DNA of 64,000 nucleotides from Chinchilla lanigera (Eukaryota > Chordata > Mammalia > Rodentia > Chinchillidae), in contig NW_004955502.1 in NCBI RefSeq assembly GCF_000276665.1, positions 2,321,673 to 2,385,672 on the forward strand, written 5' to 3'. The notes beneath the pieces were generated by a model. The model had not been told where the DNA came from and did not search any database. It saw only the letters and a list, made by a program, of their open reading frames with translations. The position numbers and the translations under genes are program-made. Positions 1 to 10,918 of this stretch are shown here, in pieces. The first letter of the stretch is position 1. Each line of letters begins with the position of its first letter.

Positions 1-34
1 AAGATGGAGCCCACTGGGTCATACTAGTTCAGGC

Positions 35-113
35 CAGCCTGGCAAGTGCAAGGTCGTGAGTTCAGCTCCCGGTACCGGAGAAAAACCAGTAAAAAAAAAA
101 AAAAAAAAAGAAA
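35..113 (+). repeat. ID SINE, 3' part with A tail
   Basis: The 3' half of an ID SINE (tRNA-Ala/BC1-derived, moved by L1 machinery). It shows the box-B-like gtgagttcagctcc, the local subfamily 3' end ggtaccggagaaaaacc and an A tail. The 5' tRNA-like part with box A is replaced by unrelated sequence, so the copy is truncated or rearranged. Confidence 0.8.
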
Positions 114-169
114 TGTTTGTTCATCTTGTGGGACACTTGCAAAATAAATTACTTTCAATACAAGGTCCT

Positions 170-272
170 ACTGTATATGTTTGTGTGCATATACATAGGT
201 ATGTATGTAGACACATATACAGATGTGCATATATAGATACATTATATACATATATATATACATATATATTTG
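170..272. repeat. AT-rich CATA/TATA low-complexity tract
   Basis: Degenerate alternation of cata, tata and gtat words with no clean unit. Short reading frames across it on both strands are low-complexity artefacts. Confidence 0.7.
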
Positions 273-299
273 ATGGTGAGTATATAAAAAACTCATGAA

Positions 300-1620
300 A
301 AATCACCTATGTTGTCATCCCAAGAAAATCAAAAGATGCATTACACTGATGTACAGTACAACACGTAAGAACACCTAACAAACAGAAATACATTTTAGCA
401 GAAGCATTTTTACATTACATTGAGTCTGTGGTGCTAAAACAAATCATTGTGTATGGTTTTGTCTTTTCAGGAGCGGGGAGAGAAAAAGAAAGATGAGTGA
501 ATTACAAAGATGTAGGAATCATAAAGACGTGGGGATCATAGAGATCCTGTATGTTCCAAATCATAGAAAAGCAAGTAAGGATTTTTTAACTGCAGAGAAG
601 ACATTTGCAGAGTGCTTTGGCCTTGTGTGTTATTCTTAACTTGGGTTGTTCCTTTTCTTCTCCCCACCAGAGGTTTAATTTTTCATTTCAAAGCACTGTT
701 GGTATAAAGCATGCCTCATTAGCTGTGGGAGGTAGCTGGTATTCATTAATTCAATTCTCACTTCATTTGCTTTGCACACAGTCATAATTAGCTTCCAAAT
801 AGCTTAGGTACCTTCAATAGATTTATGACTACAATTTTATTCTATGTATGCTTTTTTTTTGCTTCTTACCCTCCCCCTTTTCTGATACTCTAAAGATGAT
901 AAAATTTAAAAGGCCAAAGCTACTTTGGAGTGATTTGATGTTAAAACTTTTGACATTCAGTTGCCTTCATCTTGTATGATGAAGGCATAGAGATTTTGCC
1001 ATTTTAGTAATTCTCATACCTTAAAATTATTGATAAAAAGGCAATTAAGTATTTTAACCTGCTGAAAAATACTTTATATTTAAACACAGAAATTTTGAAG
1101 CCTCATGCCATTTCAGCCTTTCGTATTTATTGTTTGAATCTACACAGGCTGTATAAAGGTTATATTTGAAATACTGTTTTCATATGGGGATTACACTCTC
1201 TTGGCAAAAATCAAGGCCATGAGCTGATGTTGCTATTGTGGTAGATTGAAAACAGAACAAATAATCACAAAAGTTTATTGCTGCTCCTTCCATGTAGAGA
1301 TACAACCCAGTTCTCTTTCTCCTGAATCTGAACTTAGCCAGGTGGCTTCTTCGGCCAAGAGACTTCAGCAAATATAAGTTGAAACATGAAGCTTGTATTT
1401 ACTCACTGTATCTGGAACCCTGTGTGGAAGTGTGGACTAGCTTGCTAGAGGATGGAGCTGTCTGATCCAGTCTCCCTGTTCACTCAAACCACCTACCACG
1501 CCTGTGAATAAAGTGATCTGGAGCCACTGGGATACCAGGCAACCTCCCTACCACCTGCCAGCCAAGTACTGCTGAAGCGAGTGCATGCAGGACCCTCAGG
1601 ATTACCCAGCTGAGCTCAGA
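300..1620. other. Unique AT-rich sequence, no gene recognised
   Basis: No coding region is recognisable; the longest frames are about 60 codons with no domain. The part from about 1170 to 1600 is less AT-rich and could be an ancient interspersed repeat that I cannot name. A short inverted pair (cttcat/atgaag) near 968-987 is within chance expectation. Confidence 0.5.
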
Positions 1621-1621
1621 G

Positions 1622-1756
1622 CTGCAGAGCATAGTGGTACATGCCTGTAGTCCCAGCTATTCAGGAGGCTGAAACCTTTGAATTCATAAGTTTATAACTC
1701 CAGCCTGGGAAACAGGAAGGTTTTGCCTCAGAAAAGAAAAAGAAAAAGAAAAAACT
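1622..1756 (+). repeat. B1/Alu-like SINE with A-rich tail
   Basis: 7SL-derived SINE. Recognisable words in order are gtggtacatgcctgtagtcc, cagctattcaggaggctga and ctccagcctggg, followed by an A-rich tail of aaaag units. The copy is diverged, so fairly old. Confidence 0.75.
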
Positions 1757-2195
1757 GCTGGCCCACAGAATATTAATTAATGAGCTAACAGTCTTGGTTC
1801 TAAAACACTAAGGTTTGGAGTTATTTGTAATATAGCAAAGCTTACTGATTGAACTGAATTTTTTTAAATATTAAAGTAAATCTAAAGTTCCCTTTTTAAC
1901 AATGACCTTGAATGCAGAATTAATTATTCCATGACAGAAGTGATCAAAATCACCACAAAGAATGTAAAAACCCCTTGTGATTAAAGTGAATAAAACTGCC
2001 ACAAGGGAACTTAGACATATTCAGTAGAGACCCACTAAATACTTGACATGGTAAAAATAGGAAGACATAGCAGGTAAACAACCAAGTGTAGCTGCGATCC
2101 TGAGAAGTTCACACCGTAAAGTCTCATTTCTCAAAACAGGACCATCAAGAAATCTCACCCCAAGGAGGACAGGGAGAAAAGGGGGATCAAAAATG

Positions 2196-2198
<3 letters not shown>
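1757..2198. other. Unique sequence, nothing recognised
   Basis: AT-rich interval between a B1 copy and a CT microsatellite. No repeat family, exon or RNA gene seen. Confidence 0.4.

Positions 2199-2240
<42 letters not shown>
2199..2240. repeat. (CT)n microsatellite
   Basis: About 21 uninterrupted CT dinucleotides. The arginine/glutamate-rich frame on the minus strand over 2021-2260 is a by-product of this repeat. Confidence 0.97.
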
Positions 2241-2247
<7 letters not shown>

Positions 2248-2674
2248 GTATGTATTGCAAGCATATACTAATTAAAATTAGTTTAAAAAGAAATATTACC
2301 TTGCTCCATCAGGAAGAAACAGAAGTCCGCCATATATATGGTTTTGTGTCCTCCATAAAATAGAGTTTCCACTCTTCACCAGCAGGTGAGTCCCTTTGGA
2401 ATTCACCAGAGCTTATTTAGCCCAACTTTATTTATCACTCTTACAAATTAGATCAAGACAGAGTATAAACAAAGGAATTGACAGAAAACACACAAAATGT
2501 GTGCTGAATAACTCAAAAAGCAAGGTTTCTCAGATGGCTGAAAAGCCCTTTCCTCTTCAGTGGCTCCCAGTGCATTATGAACATAATGCATTGGTGCACA
2601 GTCCGTGTGATGACTCAGCTCATCTGAAACAGCTGATAAACCATATGTGAGTATATGCTGCTTAAAAGATCGGA
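2241..2674. other. Unique sequence with a short palindrome
   Basis: No gene recognised. It contains an inverted repeat tgcattatg-aa-cataatgca (2571-2590) and a splice-like acceptor/donor junction cag|gtgagt at 2385/2386. Confidence 0.4.
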
Positions 2675-2864
2675 GCTCCCAAAAACAAAAACAAAAAATT
2701 AACAACCCAATTCAAAATAGACAATGGACTTGAATAGACATTTCTCTAAAGGAGATATAAAAGTAGGCAAGAAGCACTTCAAAGCACACTCACTATTGGT
2801 ATTATTGAGGAAATGCCAATCAAGCCACAATGAGATACCACATCACACCCATTAAGATGGCTGT

Positions 2865-3260
2865 TGTATTAGGTATTTTTCCTATTTTCAGGGACAAAAT
2901 ACCTGACACCCACAACTTGAAGGAGAGCTTTATTTTGGCTCAGAGTTTCAGTGGGTTCAGTCCATGGTTAACTGGCTCCCAGACAGAAACAGCGTGGTGG
3001 AAGGGCCCGGCAGAGAAAAGCTACTCAACCCATGGCAGCCAGGAAGCACAGAGGGAAATGGGGACTGGGAAGGACGGCAATGTTCACCCTTCCAGGTCAC
3101 AACTCCAGTTAGGCCCCACCTCCTAACAGCACACTGAGCTGAGGACTCATCCAAACATTAGTCCACTGACGAGTGAAGCACCCCCCGATTCAATCACCTA
3201 CTGAAACCTCCACCTCTGAACACAAGAGACTTTAGAGAACATTTTAGATTTAAACTGTAA
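2865..3260 (-). mobile_element. MaLR (ERVL-MaLR) solo LTR inserted in L1M
   Basis: Read on the minus strand this shows typical MaLR LTR wording: an ggtggggcctaactgg block, an aataaag poly(A) signal, and the end gtcaggtattttgtccc. On the plus strand these appear as gggacaaaatacctgac and ccaccgcccc-type blocks. About 396 bp, LTR length, with no internal region, so a solo LTR. Confidence 0.75.
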
Positions 3261-3558
3261 GGGCTATCATCCAAACAAAAAACCAGAAAATAATAGTATT
3301 GGGAAGGCTATCAAGAAATTCCCATCTTGATGATGGGAATCTTGGATGCTAAGGCCATTGTGAAAATAGAATGGCAATTCCTCAAAATATTGAAAATGAT
3401 TACTGTACAACCCACAGTTGCACCTCTGGATACACACAAACACCTGACAGGAGAGACTCAGACATTTGTGATGTAATATGGCAGCATTATTCACAATAGC
3501 CAAAAAAAGAGGAAGAATCCAAAAGTCCACCAGTAGATGAATAAACCAAACATGGCCT

Positions 3559-3645
3559 GAGGGCTTAGGTTATAGCTCAGTGGTAGAGAACTTTTCTAGC
3601 ACACACAAGGTCCTGGATTTGATGTCCAGGACCACAGACAAAGGA
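3559..3645 (+). repeat. Old ID SINE within L1M
   Basis: Shows the box A region ttatagctcagtggtagag and the box B region tggatttgatgtcc. It has the general rodent ID wording, not the local young 3' end, so it is an older copy. It interrupts the L1M between catggcc and tacataccctgg. Confidence 0.75.
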
Positions 3646-4030
3646 AGCTATACATACCCTGGAATATTATTTAGCCTTTCATAGAATTCTGACAATATGA
3701 CAACATGGACAAATTTTAAAGACATTATCCTATTTAAACAAGCCAGGCAGGGAAAGATAAATATGATTCTGTTTCTATGAAGCACTTTGAATAGTCAAAC
3801 TCATAGGAGAAAAAATGTGGAGCAGTGGTCTCCAGGAGTTGGAGGGAGGGAAACTGAGAGATTTAGTGGATGCAGAGTTTTAATGTAAAGTGATGAAGAA
3901 GCTCAGGAAGACGCACAGTAGTGATGGTTGCACAACACTGTAAATGTCCTTAATGGCACTGAACTGTACTCTCAAAAATGGTAAGCAAAGTTTTATGTTG
4001 CAGTATATTTAATCACAATACAGGGTCACT

Positions 4031-4799
4031 TAGTTGTTACATATAAGGAGCACTACACATAAGGATTTTGTAATTTTTTAAATAACTTTAATTAGAAGCA
4101 TTAAGAGCAAAGAAGAAGCTGAATGACCCCTGAAGGACAAGAAGAAGCATGCCAGATGGTGTCAACTATCCAAGCCTGGCAGTGCATACAAAGGCACAGA
4201 AGCGAAAACAAAACACACACACACACACATTCTCTCCCCTCTTAAGGGTGGGAAAACAGAGGAAGAGAAAAATTGAAGGACAGGAGAAAAATCATGCCTA
4301 TTATAAATGGGCATCAAAGAAATTCAGACACATATGATCAAACCTACTGAAAATTTCTTTCCTGGTCTCGTGATGAGATTCTTAAAATAATCTCAGCAAG
4401 GTGCACACTGCGTAGAAGGAGGGAGGTCAAGGCAGAGACACCTACTGGGAGCTGCTCGGTAATCCTGACATGAGTTAAGGACCCAGCTAGAATTATGGTA
4501 ATTGGGAGGAGTGAGCAACAAGAACATAGAAGACATTTCAAAGGAAAACAATGGATCGGAAGACTTTCTGGAGCCAGAAATAAAAATACTTTATTCCACT
4601 TTGTTGATAGGCCATCTAAGTATAGAAGTAAGACATGGAGATAGTCTAATTGGTAAGCCTGGGTTTTTAGGAGGAAAAATTATAATGTAAAGCCAAGTCT
4701 TTGCTGCTTGTAAGAATTGCAATTCACAAAGGGGGCGGGAGAGTTCTGAACAACATGGTGCTGGGAACCACCAGAACCTGTTTAATAATTCTCACATTA
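4031..4799. other. Unique sequence, nothing recognised
   Basis: Contains a short (CA)n run near 4207-4230. No repeat family or coding region is recognisable. Confidence 0.4.
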
Positions 4800-4915
4800 A
4801 TGTTAGGCCTTCCTTTACCCTTACTTTAAAGGTAAGAAATCTGAGTCCAAAAGAGCTAATGACTTGCTCAATATCTCTTAATAAGTAGATGAACATGCTA
4901 CCACTTTAATAGTAA
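4800..4915 (+). repeat. MIR SINE fragment
   Basis: Diverged MIR core: aaggtaagaaatctgagtcc, gacttgctcaatatctctta and taagtagatgaac match the MIR pattern 'gaggaaactgaggc ... gacttgcccaaggtcac ... agtaagtggc'. Ancient mammal-wide repeat. Confidence 0.6.
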
Positions 4916-6060
4916 AGCATTACAAATGAAATAAATACCTCTATGTTTTGTATTACAATAGAAACACAAGCTATGAGAACCATAAATACTGTAGAAGCAT
5001 GAGCTCAAAATGAAATATATTAATAGTGACTCACAACATCCCATAATATCTTAGTGATCCCTAATCTGAAGTGTTTTGCAAGTTTTTAGATAAAATGACA
5101 TAGCATAGGATATCTTGAAAATTATCTACCATCTTGCTTATGGATCTCCAATTTTCAGCATCACATACTAAAATAAAATGTGTTTAACTTAATGCATGTT
5201 CTAGCACTAATTAAATAAAGTAGAATTATAAACCTAATTTTATTACCAAAATAAGTTATCTAATAATTTAACATGTAATAAAATTCCCAGACTAAGAATA
5301 TAATCTTTCTGAATACTGATACAACTTATAGGCTATGTTTGCAGAATGTTGATGAATTGTTTCTGAACTATATTGTCTCCCTCCTTCTCATCTAATTATT
5401 AAACGCATTAATATACACAGAAACAATTTAGACTTTTATAATTAACCCAGATTGTGGAAACAAAATTATATTAGTGAATATCAATCAAATGCTGTTTGTA
5501 TTTTTTAAACTGTTTGCAATTTGATGCATCCTTCTTTTAAAAAGGTTAATCACAGTGATTTTGAATCTCATAGATAGCAATGCTGTAGATGTGTCTAGAT
5601 CCCCCCAGCCTGTGGAGCAGTGATTGTCCAACATTCACTGGTTCACTTTTCCCACAGGTTCACGGGGGAAGGACTGTAACACCCAGAAGGGCCATTGCCC
5701 AAGTATTTCTGCAGGTCCTAAAAGGGAAAGAATAAATCTGCTATGTTATCTGCCCCCAACTTTTCCTTCTGGAGGTTGCTTTCTTACAGGCAAACTTGTA
5801 GTCACTGCCATCACCTCCAGGGACCTCTGTGTCCCCACTGTCTTCCCATAGTAGCCGGTCTTGGGGAGTAGAAGCCCTGCCTAGGGCTGCCTGGGATGGA
5901 AGTATGCTGCTTTTGCATAATCAGGGCCCTGCTGAGGTACTGTCCTGGGTGCAACCTTCTTGTCCTACAAGTATCACTTTTCTCAAGAAAGCAGATCCTC
6001 CATCTTTCTTCTAACACTCAAATTCTATCAAACTTCCACATACATTTTGTGGACAGAGAT
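4916..6060. other. AT-rich then GC-richer unique sequence
   Basis: 4916-5590 is very AT-rich with no recognised element. 5600-6015 is clearly GC-richer and opens short frames on both strands (60-75 codons) without a recognisable domain, signal peptide or homologue. It may be an unrecognised LTR or old exon-like relic; I assign no function. Confidence 0.4.
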
Positions 6061-7387
6061 TAGGTTTCAATTTCTAAGAAAAGAATTAACTTGAAATTCA
6101 CCAAAATTAAGAGAAATTATTGTTCAATATGTTTAATGGCAGTTCATGTACAATTCCAAAACTAGTCACTTTTTTCTCACTTAGATTAATAGGCTCAACT
6201 TCAATAAATTTAAATATACAGCATTTTTCATTAATTGGATCCATTCAAAAGCTAAACATACTGTTACTACAAAAGTTTAGTAATCTATACTACAAACAAA
6301 AACAGTTGATGGATAGAAATATTTACAAAAGAATTAAATATTCTTCTATGAAAAAGAGGGTTATTCTAAAAAGAAATCAGGATGTTCATTGTGTAACAGG
6401 TACACTCTAGTCTGTTTTTGGAGATGAGTTTTAAGGAAGTAGAAAAAAATGATATGAATTGTAGAGTCAGCATTGTAGAACTAAAAGGCACTGGAGCTGT
6501 GGTCATGATCTAATCAAAACTAAGTAAAGTACTGTATGTAAAAATAAAAAGATAGTATTCCAACAGAAGAGTGTATTATCTGAGGCTGAAGTAGACACAC
6601 TGTGTACGACATTGGAATAGCCATGCGTGTAGCAGTGTGGCCTGACGTCCAGGGATCCGTCTCTTACTTCAACAGTGTCTGGGTGGAGCAGACCACCCCT
6701 TTGGTTGCCCTCCTCGTGAGAAAGTCCTACAAACAATTGTTGCAGATTAAATTTCTCATCTGACACTTCTCTATTGGATTTTAAAAGATGTGCCAAAAGA
6801 CTCCACCAATATTTGGTTGAAGAAAGCCCTTTCATTTCCGGGTCTTTATATGATTGACGATGTCTAAAATTAAGGTGGGAGAAAGAGGTGAAGTCTTTCT
6901 TTAGATAATTAAAATTAATGTGCATGTCCTTGGTTTCCTGATGCTGATTGAAAGTCAGACATGCAACAAGTATTTATGACAGGAAGCAGACCTTAGCTGC
7001 TTTATAGGGTAGGTACAGGGGAAGGTATGCCCCTGGATGATATGTGGCACACTTTAAAGGAAGAAATGTCTCTATTAAAGTGGGAAAGAATTTACAGAAT
7101 GTTTACTGGAAAGCAGGAGGCAGTCTTTTTAGGATTCATAACCCAATCGTGGAAATTTTATGTTACTTAGAGCCTCTGTAAAAGAAAAAGAAAATGCATC
7201 AAAATGTTTTCTCTTATGTCCAGATGGAGATCCAGTATATTTAATGACTTACAAAGATGTGTTGTTGTTGCTGCACATGGACTTTGCTATAAAGGTTATT
7301 TTTAATATAATCTGCTAAGAAAAATGCACTGTACCTACACACAGTTTTGGGGTATGATTTTGTGAATCTTTCTGCTTGTTCTGCATA
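6061..7387. other. Unique sequence; one 140-codon frame of no known family
   Basis: Carries the longest frame outside repeats in the first third (minus strand 6503-6925, 140 codons). Its translation has no domain I recognise and no repeat match, and its codon content looks like random AT-rich sequence. I treat it as non-coding. Confidence 0.4.
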
Positions 7388-7520
7388 TTTTTTTTTATAG
7401 TACTGGGGATTGAACCAAGAGCCTTTGCACCAAGTTACAACCCCAACCATTTTATTATTTTTGTATTTTTAGGATCTCACTAAGTCACCAAGTTTCAGCA
7501 TGTGCCATAACACCTGGCTC
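7388..7520 (-). repeat. ID-B1 composite SINE (B4 type)
   Basis: On the plus strand the order is poly(T), tagtactggggattgaacc (ID 3' end, antisense), then a T/A-rich linker, then ggatctcactaagtcacc and atgtgccataacacctggc (B1 left end, antisense). B1 followed by ID in one unit is the rodent B4/ID_B1 architecture. The middle of the B1 part is deleted. Confidence 0.8.
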
Positions 7521-7830
7521 ACACATAGTTTTTAATCAAGTCTTAACCTCTACAAGCCCAAGGCCTAAGGATGAGAGTGCAGGTATGCGGTACCAACCCA
7601 GACAAAGACATCATAACCAACGGGTTCAGAAAGAGAACAACTGCGGCCATATTTCCCATTCATACATTTCAACAAGACTAAATTAACACAGAAATACCTC
7701 TGAGAGCTATTCCATGAGCAGATGAAGTTCATGTCACCATGGATGCCTTTTCCTTGTATGTGAAGATCAGTATTTCTTGGTCCTTAATTTATAGACCATC
7801 CCAATAAAACTTTACTGATTCTAAATCTGG
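7521..7830. other. Unique sequence, nothing recognised
   Basis: No repeat or coding signature seen between the B4-type SINE and the MaLR-like LTR. Confidence 0.35.
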
Positions 7831-7834
7831 ATCA

Positions 7835-8203
7835 TAAGCATCCCCAAGGTCTGTATGACAAAAGCTAGCTCCTCAGTTGAGCGTGTCTGGGTGGTAGTAA
7901 AACTCTTAGGATGTGAGACTTAATGGGAGTTCTCCAGGTCACTGAAGATGCGTTTTGCAGGGGAAAGTATAATCCCAGCCTTTCCTCTCCCTCTCTTTTT
8001 ATTTCTAAACACTATTTGAGTCATTCTGTCCCACCATGAACTCTCCACCACTGCCACTGGGCACCCACACCAAAGGCTTAAAAACAATGGCACCACTTAA
8101 TTATGAACTGTAATATTTAAAGTCATGACCTAAAAACACTTTTTATTGTTACAAGTTAATTTCATCAAATACTTGTTATAGCAATGGAAAGCTGACAAGC
8201 ACA
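7835..8203 (+). mobile_element. MaLR-type LTR
   Basis: Plus-strand LTR words: gtggtagtaaaactcttagg, gagttctccaggtcactgaag, cctttcctctccctctc, and the 3' end taagttaatttcatcaaat...gcaatggaaagctgac. This is the usual 3' end of a MaLR/ERVL LTR. The left boundary is uncertain. Confidence 0.6.
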
Positions 8204-8319
8204 ATCACGTATCCAAAGACAATGATTTATGATTATCTGATTAGATAATTTATGATTACTAAATCATAATCTTTATGATTATGATTATCACATCTAAATA
8301 TTTGATCTGGTACATTGAT

Positions 8320-8503
8320 TCCCAGTGTGGAATGATTTGGTCCCCCAGAGACCCTTGGCTATGTCTGGGGACTTTCTGTCTATCAAATTTTGAGGGTTCT
8401 ACTGACAGCTAGCCAAGGATACTGTTTAAAAAAACCTGCAGTACACAGAATACCCTGTACAACAAAGCCCCAAATGTCAATAGTTCAAGTCCAAGAAGCT
8501 CTG
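8320..8503 (+). mobile_element. MER20 (non-autonomous hAT-Charlie)
   Basis: Matches the MER20 order: ggtcccccagagaccc, tggctatgtctggggac, gggttctactgacagctag, cagtacacagaataccc, acaacaaagccccaaatgtc and aatagttcaagtcc. The terminal inverted repeats are eroded (left cagtgtgg, right tctg). An ancient eutherian DNA transposon; some copies elsewhere act as hormone-responsive enhancers, but nothing here shows activity. Confidence 0.75.
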
Positions 8504-9040
8504 TTCTAGTACAATGAAGAATATAGACTTATTTGTGAATATTCTTTCTCCTTTACTTCTTCATCTTTCTATCTGCTACTCAAAATCATGATTGGTTTCC
8601 ATTCAGAATGTTCTAATCTGCATGATTTAACACAATTATTTTGCACTATCTTAGCTTGCATGGTAGTTTTTATAAACTCACACTACAAAGGAAACACTAA
8701 CAGTGCTTTTCATTCTCTACCTCAGTCCAGAGGGGTAGTCAGGTAGGTGTGTGTAAAAAGTATCTATAAAAACCAAAAACCTCCAAGATCCCAGTCCTTA
8801 GTTACTGGTACGTACTATTTGTCAAAAGCTCCTGCTCAAGAAATAAAGTTCTTTTTAAAACATTCAGTTCAAGTAGAAGTTAATCTAAAGCAAAAATTAT
8901 TATTGCATGTTTTTTAAAAAAACAAAATATTAATACAAATTCTCTAGAAAAGAAGAGTCATTAAAAGCAGAGTAGAAACATTTGCTCATATTTTAGGCAA
9001 AGAGTTTCCTAAATAATATGACATTAACTTGTTTTTTGTG
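8504..9040. other. Unique AT-rich sequence
   Basis: No element or coding region recognised. Confidence 0.35.
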
Positions 9041-9044
9041 TCCT

Positions 9045-9135
9045 CACCTAAACTCTAATATGTAAGAATTGTATTTGTGTTTGTGTTCCCAATACTTAAT
9101 ATGGTGTAGGCCCATGGTAATTAATGAATAGAAAA
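9045..9135 (+). repeat. L2 LINE 3' end
   Basis: Diverged L2 tail: gtaagaattgtatttgtgtt, cccaatacttaatatggtgt and catggtaattaatgaatag, corresponding to the L2 pattern 'agggcagg...tctgt...cccagtgcctagcacagtgcc...ctcaataaat'. Ancient. Confidence 0.6.
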
Positions 9136-9429
9136 TTAGCAATGGTTAAGAGACCAAGAATGAGTTCTAACCTCAGTATTACTTCATTGTGTGAACTAGA
9201 AAAAATGAAGTATTCTGCCTAAGTTTGTGGCTTTAACTGAAAACATTTAGACTCACTGAATAATATTATAAATATATTAAGTGATTTAGAATTGGTAATT
9301 CTTTTGCAAGAAAAATAAAGTTACTAATCTCCTACCTATTCTAATTTGGAGTAGCCTTCCTGTCCCATTAACAAATAAAGTGCCACAAAGAAATTTCACA
9401 TGAAAAGTTATGTTAATTTGACATAGTAT

Positions 9430-9503
9430 TAGTTAAAAGAAAGAAAGGGAAAGAGGAAGGGAGGGAGGGAAGAAAGGAGGAAGAGAGAGAAGGAAGGCAG
9501 GCA
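9430..9503. repeat. Purine-rich (GGAA/GGGA)n tract
   Basis: Imperfect ggaa, gaga and ggga units, nearly all purine on the plus strand. Confidence 0.85.
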
Positions 9504-9570
9504 CGTTAGGGTACACACTGACTGAAAAGAGAAGAAAATATCCTGCAAAAGTTTAGAGAAAATATTTCAT

Positions 9571-9968
9571 TGTCTTACTTACTTTTTTCTCATTACTGAG
9601 ACTCAATACCCAACTCTCACAAGCTGAAGGAGGGAAGGTGTATTCTGGCTTACAGTTTGTGAAGGTTTCAGTCCACAGTTGGCTGGCTCCAAGGCAGGGG
9701 GCATGGCAGAGGGCATTGAAGAGGACAAACAGTCTATGGCAGGTGTCAGGAATCAGAGAAAAGAGATCAAGGAGTGAGGAGGGAGAGGATCCTGTCAGGC
9801 CACACCCGCTATGACCTACCTCCTCAGGCTTAACCTCTGAACACCACAGTTAGCTATAAACTCATCAGTGGACTCATGCCAGATGAGTGTCACAGCCCCA
9901 TGAGGCAATCCCTTGCCCACCTGCGCAGCATGAAGCTTTGGAGAGACACCCAGTTATAAACTGTAATA
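9571..9968 (-). mobile_element. MaLR solo LTR
   Basis: Antisense MaLR LTR: tcattactgagactcaatac, aggtttcagtccacag, tggctggctccaaggcag, then gacctacctcctcagg, ending cccagttataaactgtaata. About 398 bp, no internal region. Confidence 0.75.
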
Positions 9969-10510
9969 TTAAGCTTTTATTTGTTGCTATGCACTGTGCT
10001 GGGAAGCAAGAAAACAAAACAAACCAACAAAAAAGAGGAGAATATTATCTCTTTGCTTAGCAACTCACCCAGACAAACTGAGGGGCATGCCAAGAATGCC
10101 ACACCATGTTTCCTCAACGAGGTATGGGCTGCAAAGAGCAGAGCCAAGAAGGAGCTTTGATCTACTCTGCACCCCTCTTTTTATCACACCCCATTTCCTC
10201 ACCTCCATAGAATGAATTTCATCCTTTGGAAAGACCTTGGCAACGTTCTTCACGCATCAAGAATATCAGGTAGGTTCGCAGGGTGAGAATCATTACCAGA
10301 AGGAGTTGGGGAAAGGGACAAAGTAGAGTGAGAAACAATTAACTTTATTGTTTTTTAATTAAAAAAGATGCCACTGAAGGGAAGGAATAATATTTCTCAG
10401 GGCACTATATATTTCCCTCATAGTTATAAATTTTAAACATATTACTGTGGTGTTTTATATAATATTACAAGAGAAAAGACTAAACAACAAAAAGAAAAAG
10501 CAGCTGTCAA
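9969..10510. other. Unique sequence, nothing recognised
   Basis: AT-rich, only short frames. No repeat family recognised. Confidence 0.35.
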
Positions 10511-10511
10511 A

Positions 10512-10605
10512 TTTGGTTCGGCATCAGAATCATCGGAAGAATTTAGGAAAGAATCACACTCAGGCCTTATCCTCCCTGTCAAATAGCAATGCACTGTCCC
10601 TAACT
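10512..10605 (+). mobile_element. MER5-like hAT fragment
   Basis: The words tcggcatcagaatcatcgg, aagaatttaggaaagaatc and actcaggccttatcc follow the MER5A pattern 'cagcatcagcatcacctggg...aaatgcaaattctcgggccc'. The fragment stops at an adjacent antisense MaLR LTR, which probably interrupted it. Confidence 0.5.
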
Positions 10606-10612
10606 ATTGAAC

Positions 10613-10918
10613 AGCGCAACCTATTTTGACTCACAGTTGAGAACTTTCAGTCCACGTTTAGCAGGCCCCAGGAGGGAAAGGGCACCGAGGAAGAGCCTGC
10701 CAAGGAAGAAAGCTGCTCACATCAGGGCAGCAGGAAGCAGAGCGAAGCAAAGAGCAGGAAGGGAAATACACGCCTCCAGATCACACTCCCAGTGACCACC
10801 AGGCTCATCTCCTAACAGCAGGTCAGCTGCTAACCCATCCACGGTCCAAATCTTTTCCAGAAGCAGCACCTCTGAGAACATGAACTCTTTCAGAACATCT
10901 AGATCCAAACTACAACAG
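10613..10918 (-). mobile_element. MaLR LTR, truncated
   Basis: Antisense MaLR LTR: ttttgactcacagttgag, ctttcagtccacgtttagc, aaagctgctcacatcagg, caggctcatctcctaacagc and cacctctgagaacatgaac, ending ccaaactacaacag. It lacks the outer poly(A)-side end present in the 9571 copy. Confidence 0.7.

Larger units (their letters stand above)
2675..4030 (+). mobile_element. Old L1M fragment (ORF2 end and 3' UTR), interrupted twice
   Basis: Sense-strand remnant of an old mammalian L1. The ORF2 3' region appears as attcaaaatagacaatgg and gagataccacatcacaccc, then agcattattcacaatagcc; the 3' UTR shows gatggttgcacaacactg and cactgaactgtac. It is split by an antisense MaLR LTR (2865-3260) and an ID element (about 3559-3645); the L1 text resumes in phase after each. 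No intact reading frame remains. Confidence 0.8.

Noticed and set aside
2021..2260. Arg/Glu-repeat protein frame
   Set aside because: Produced by the (CT)n microsatellite read on the minus strand.
6503..6925. 140-codon minus-strand frame as a gene
   Set aside because: No domain, no family resemblance and no splice context seen; length is compatible with chance in 64 kb.
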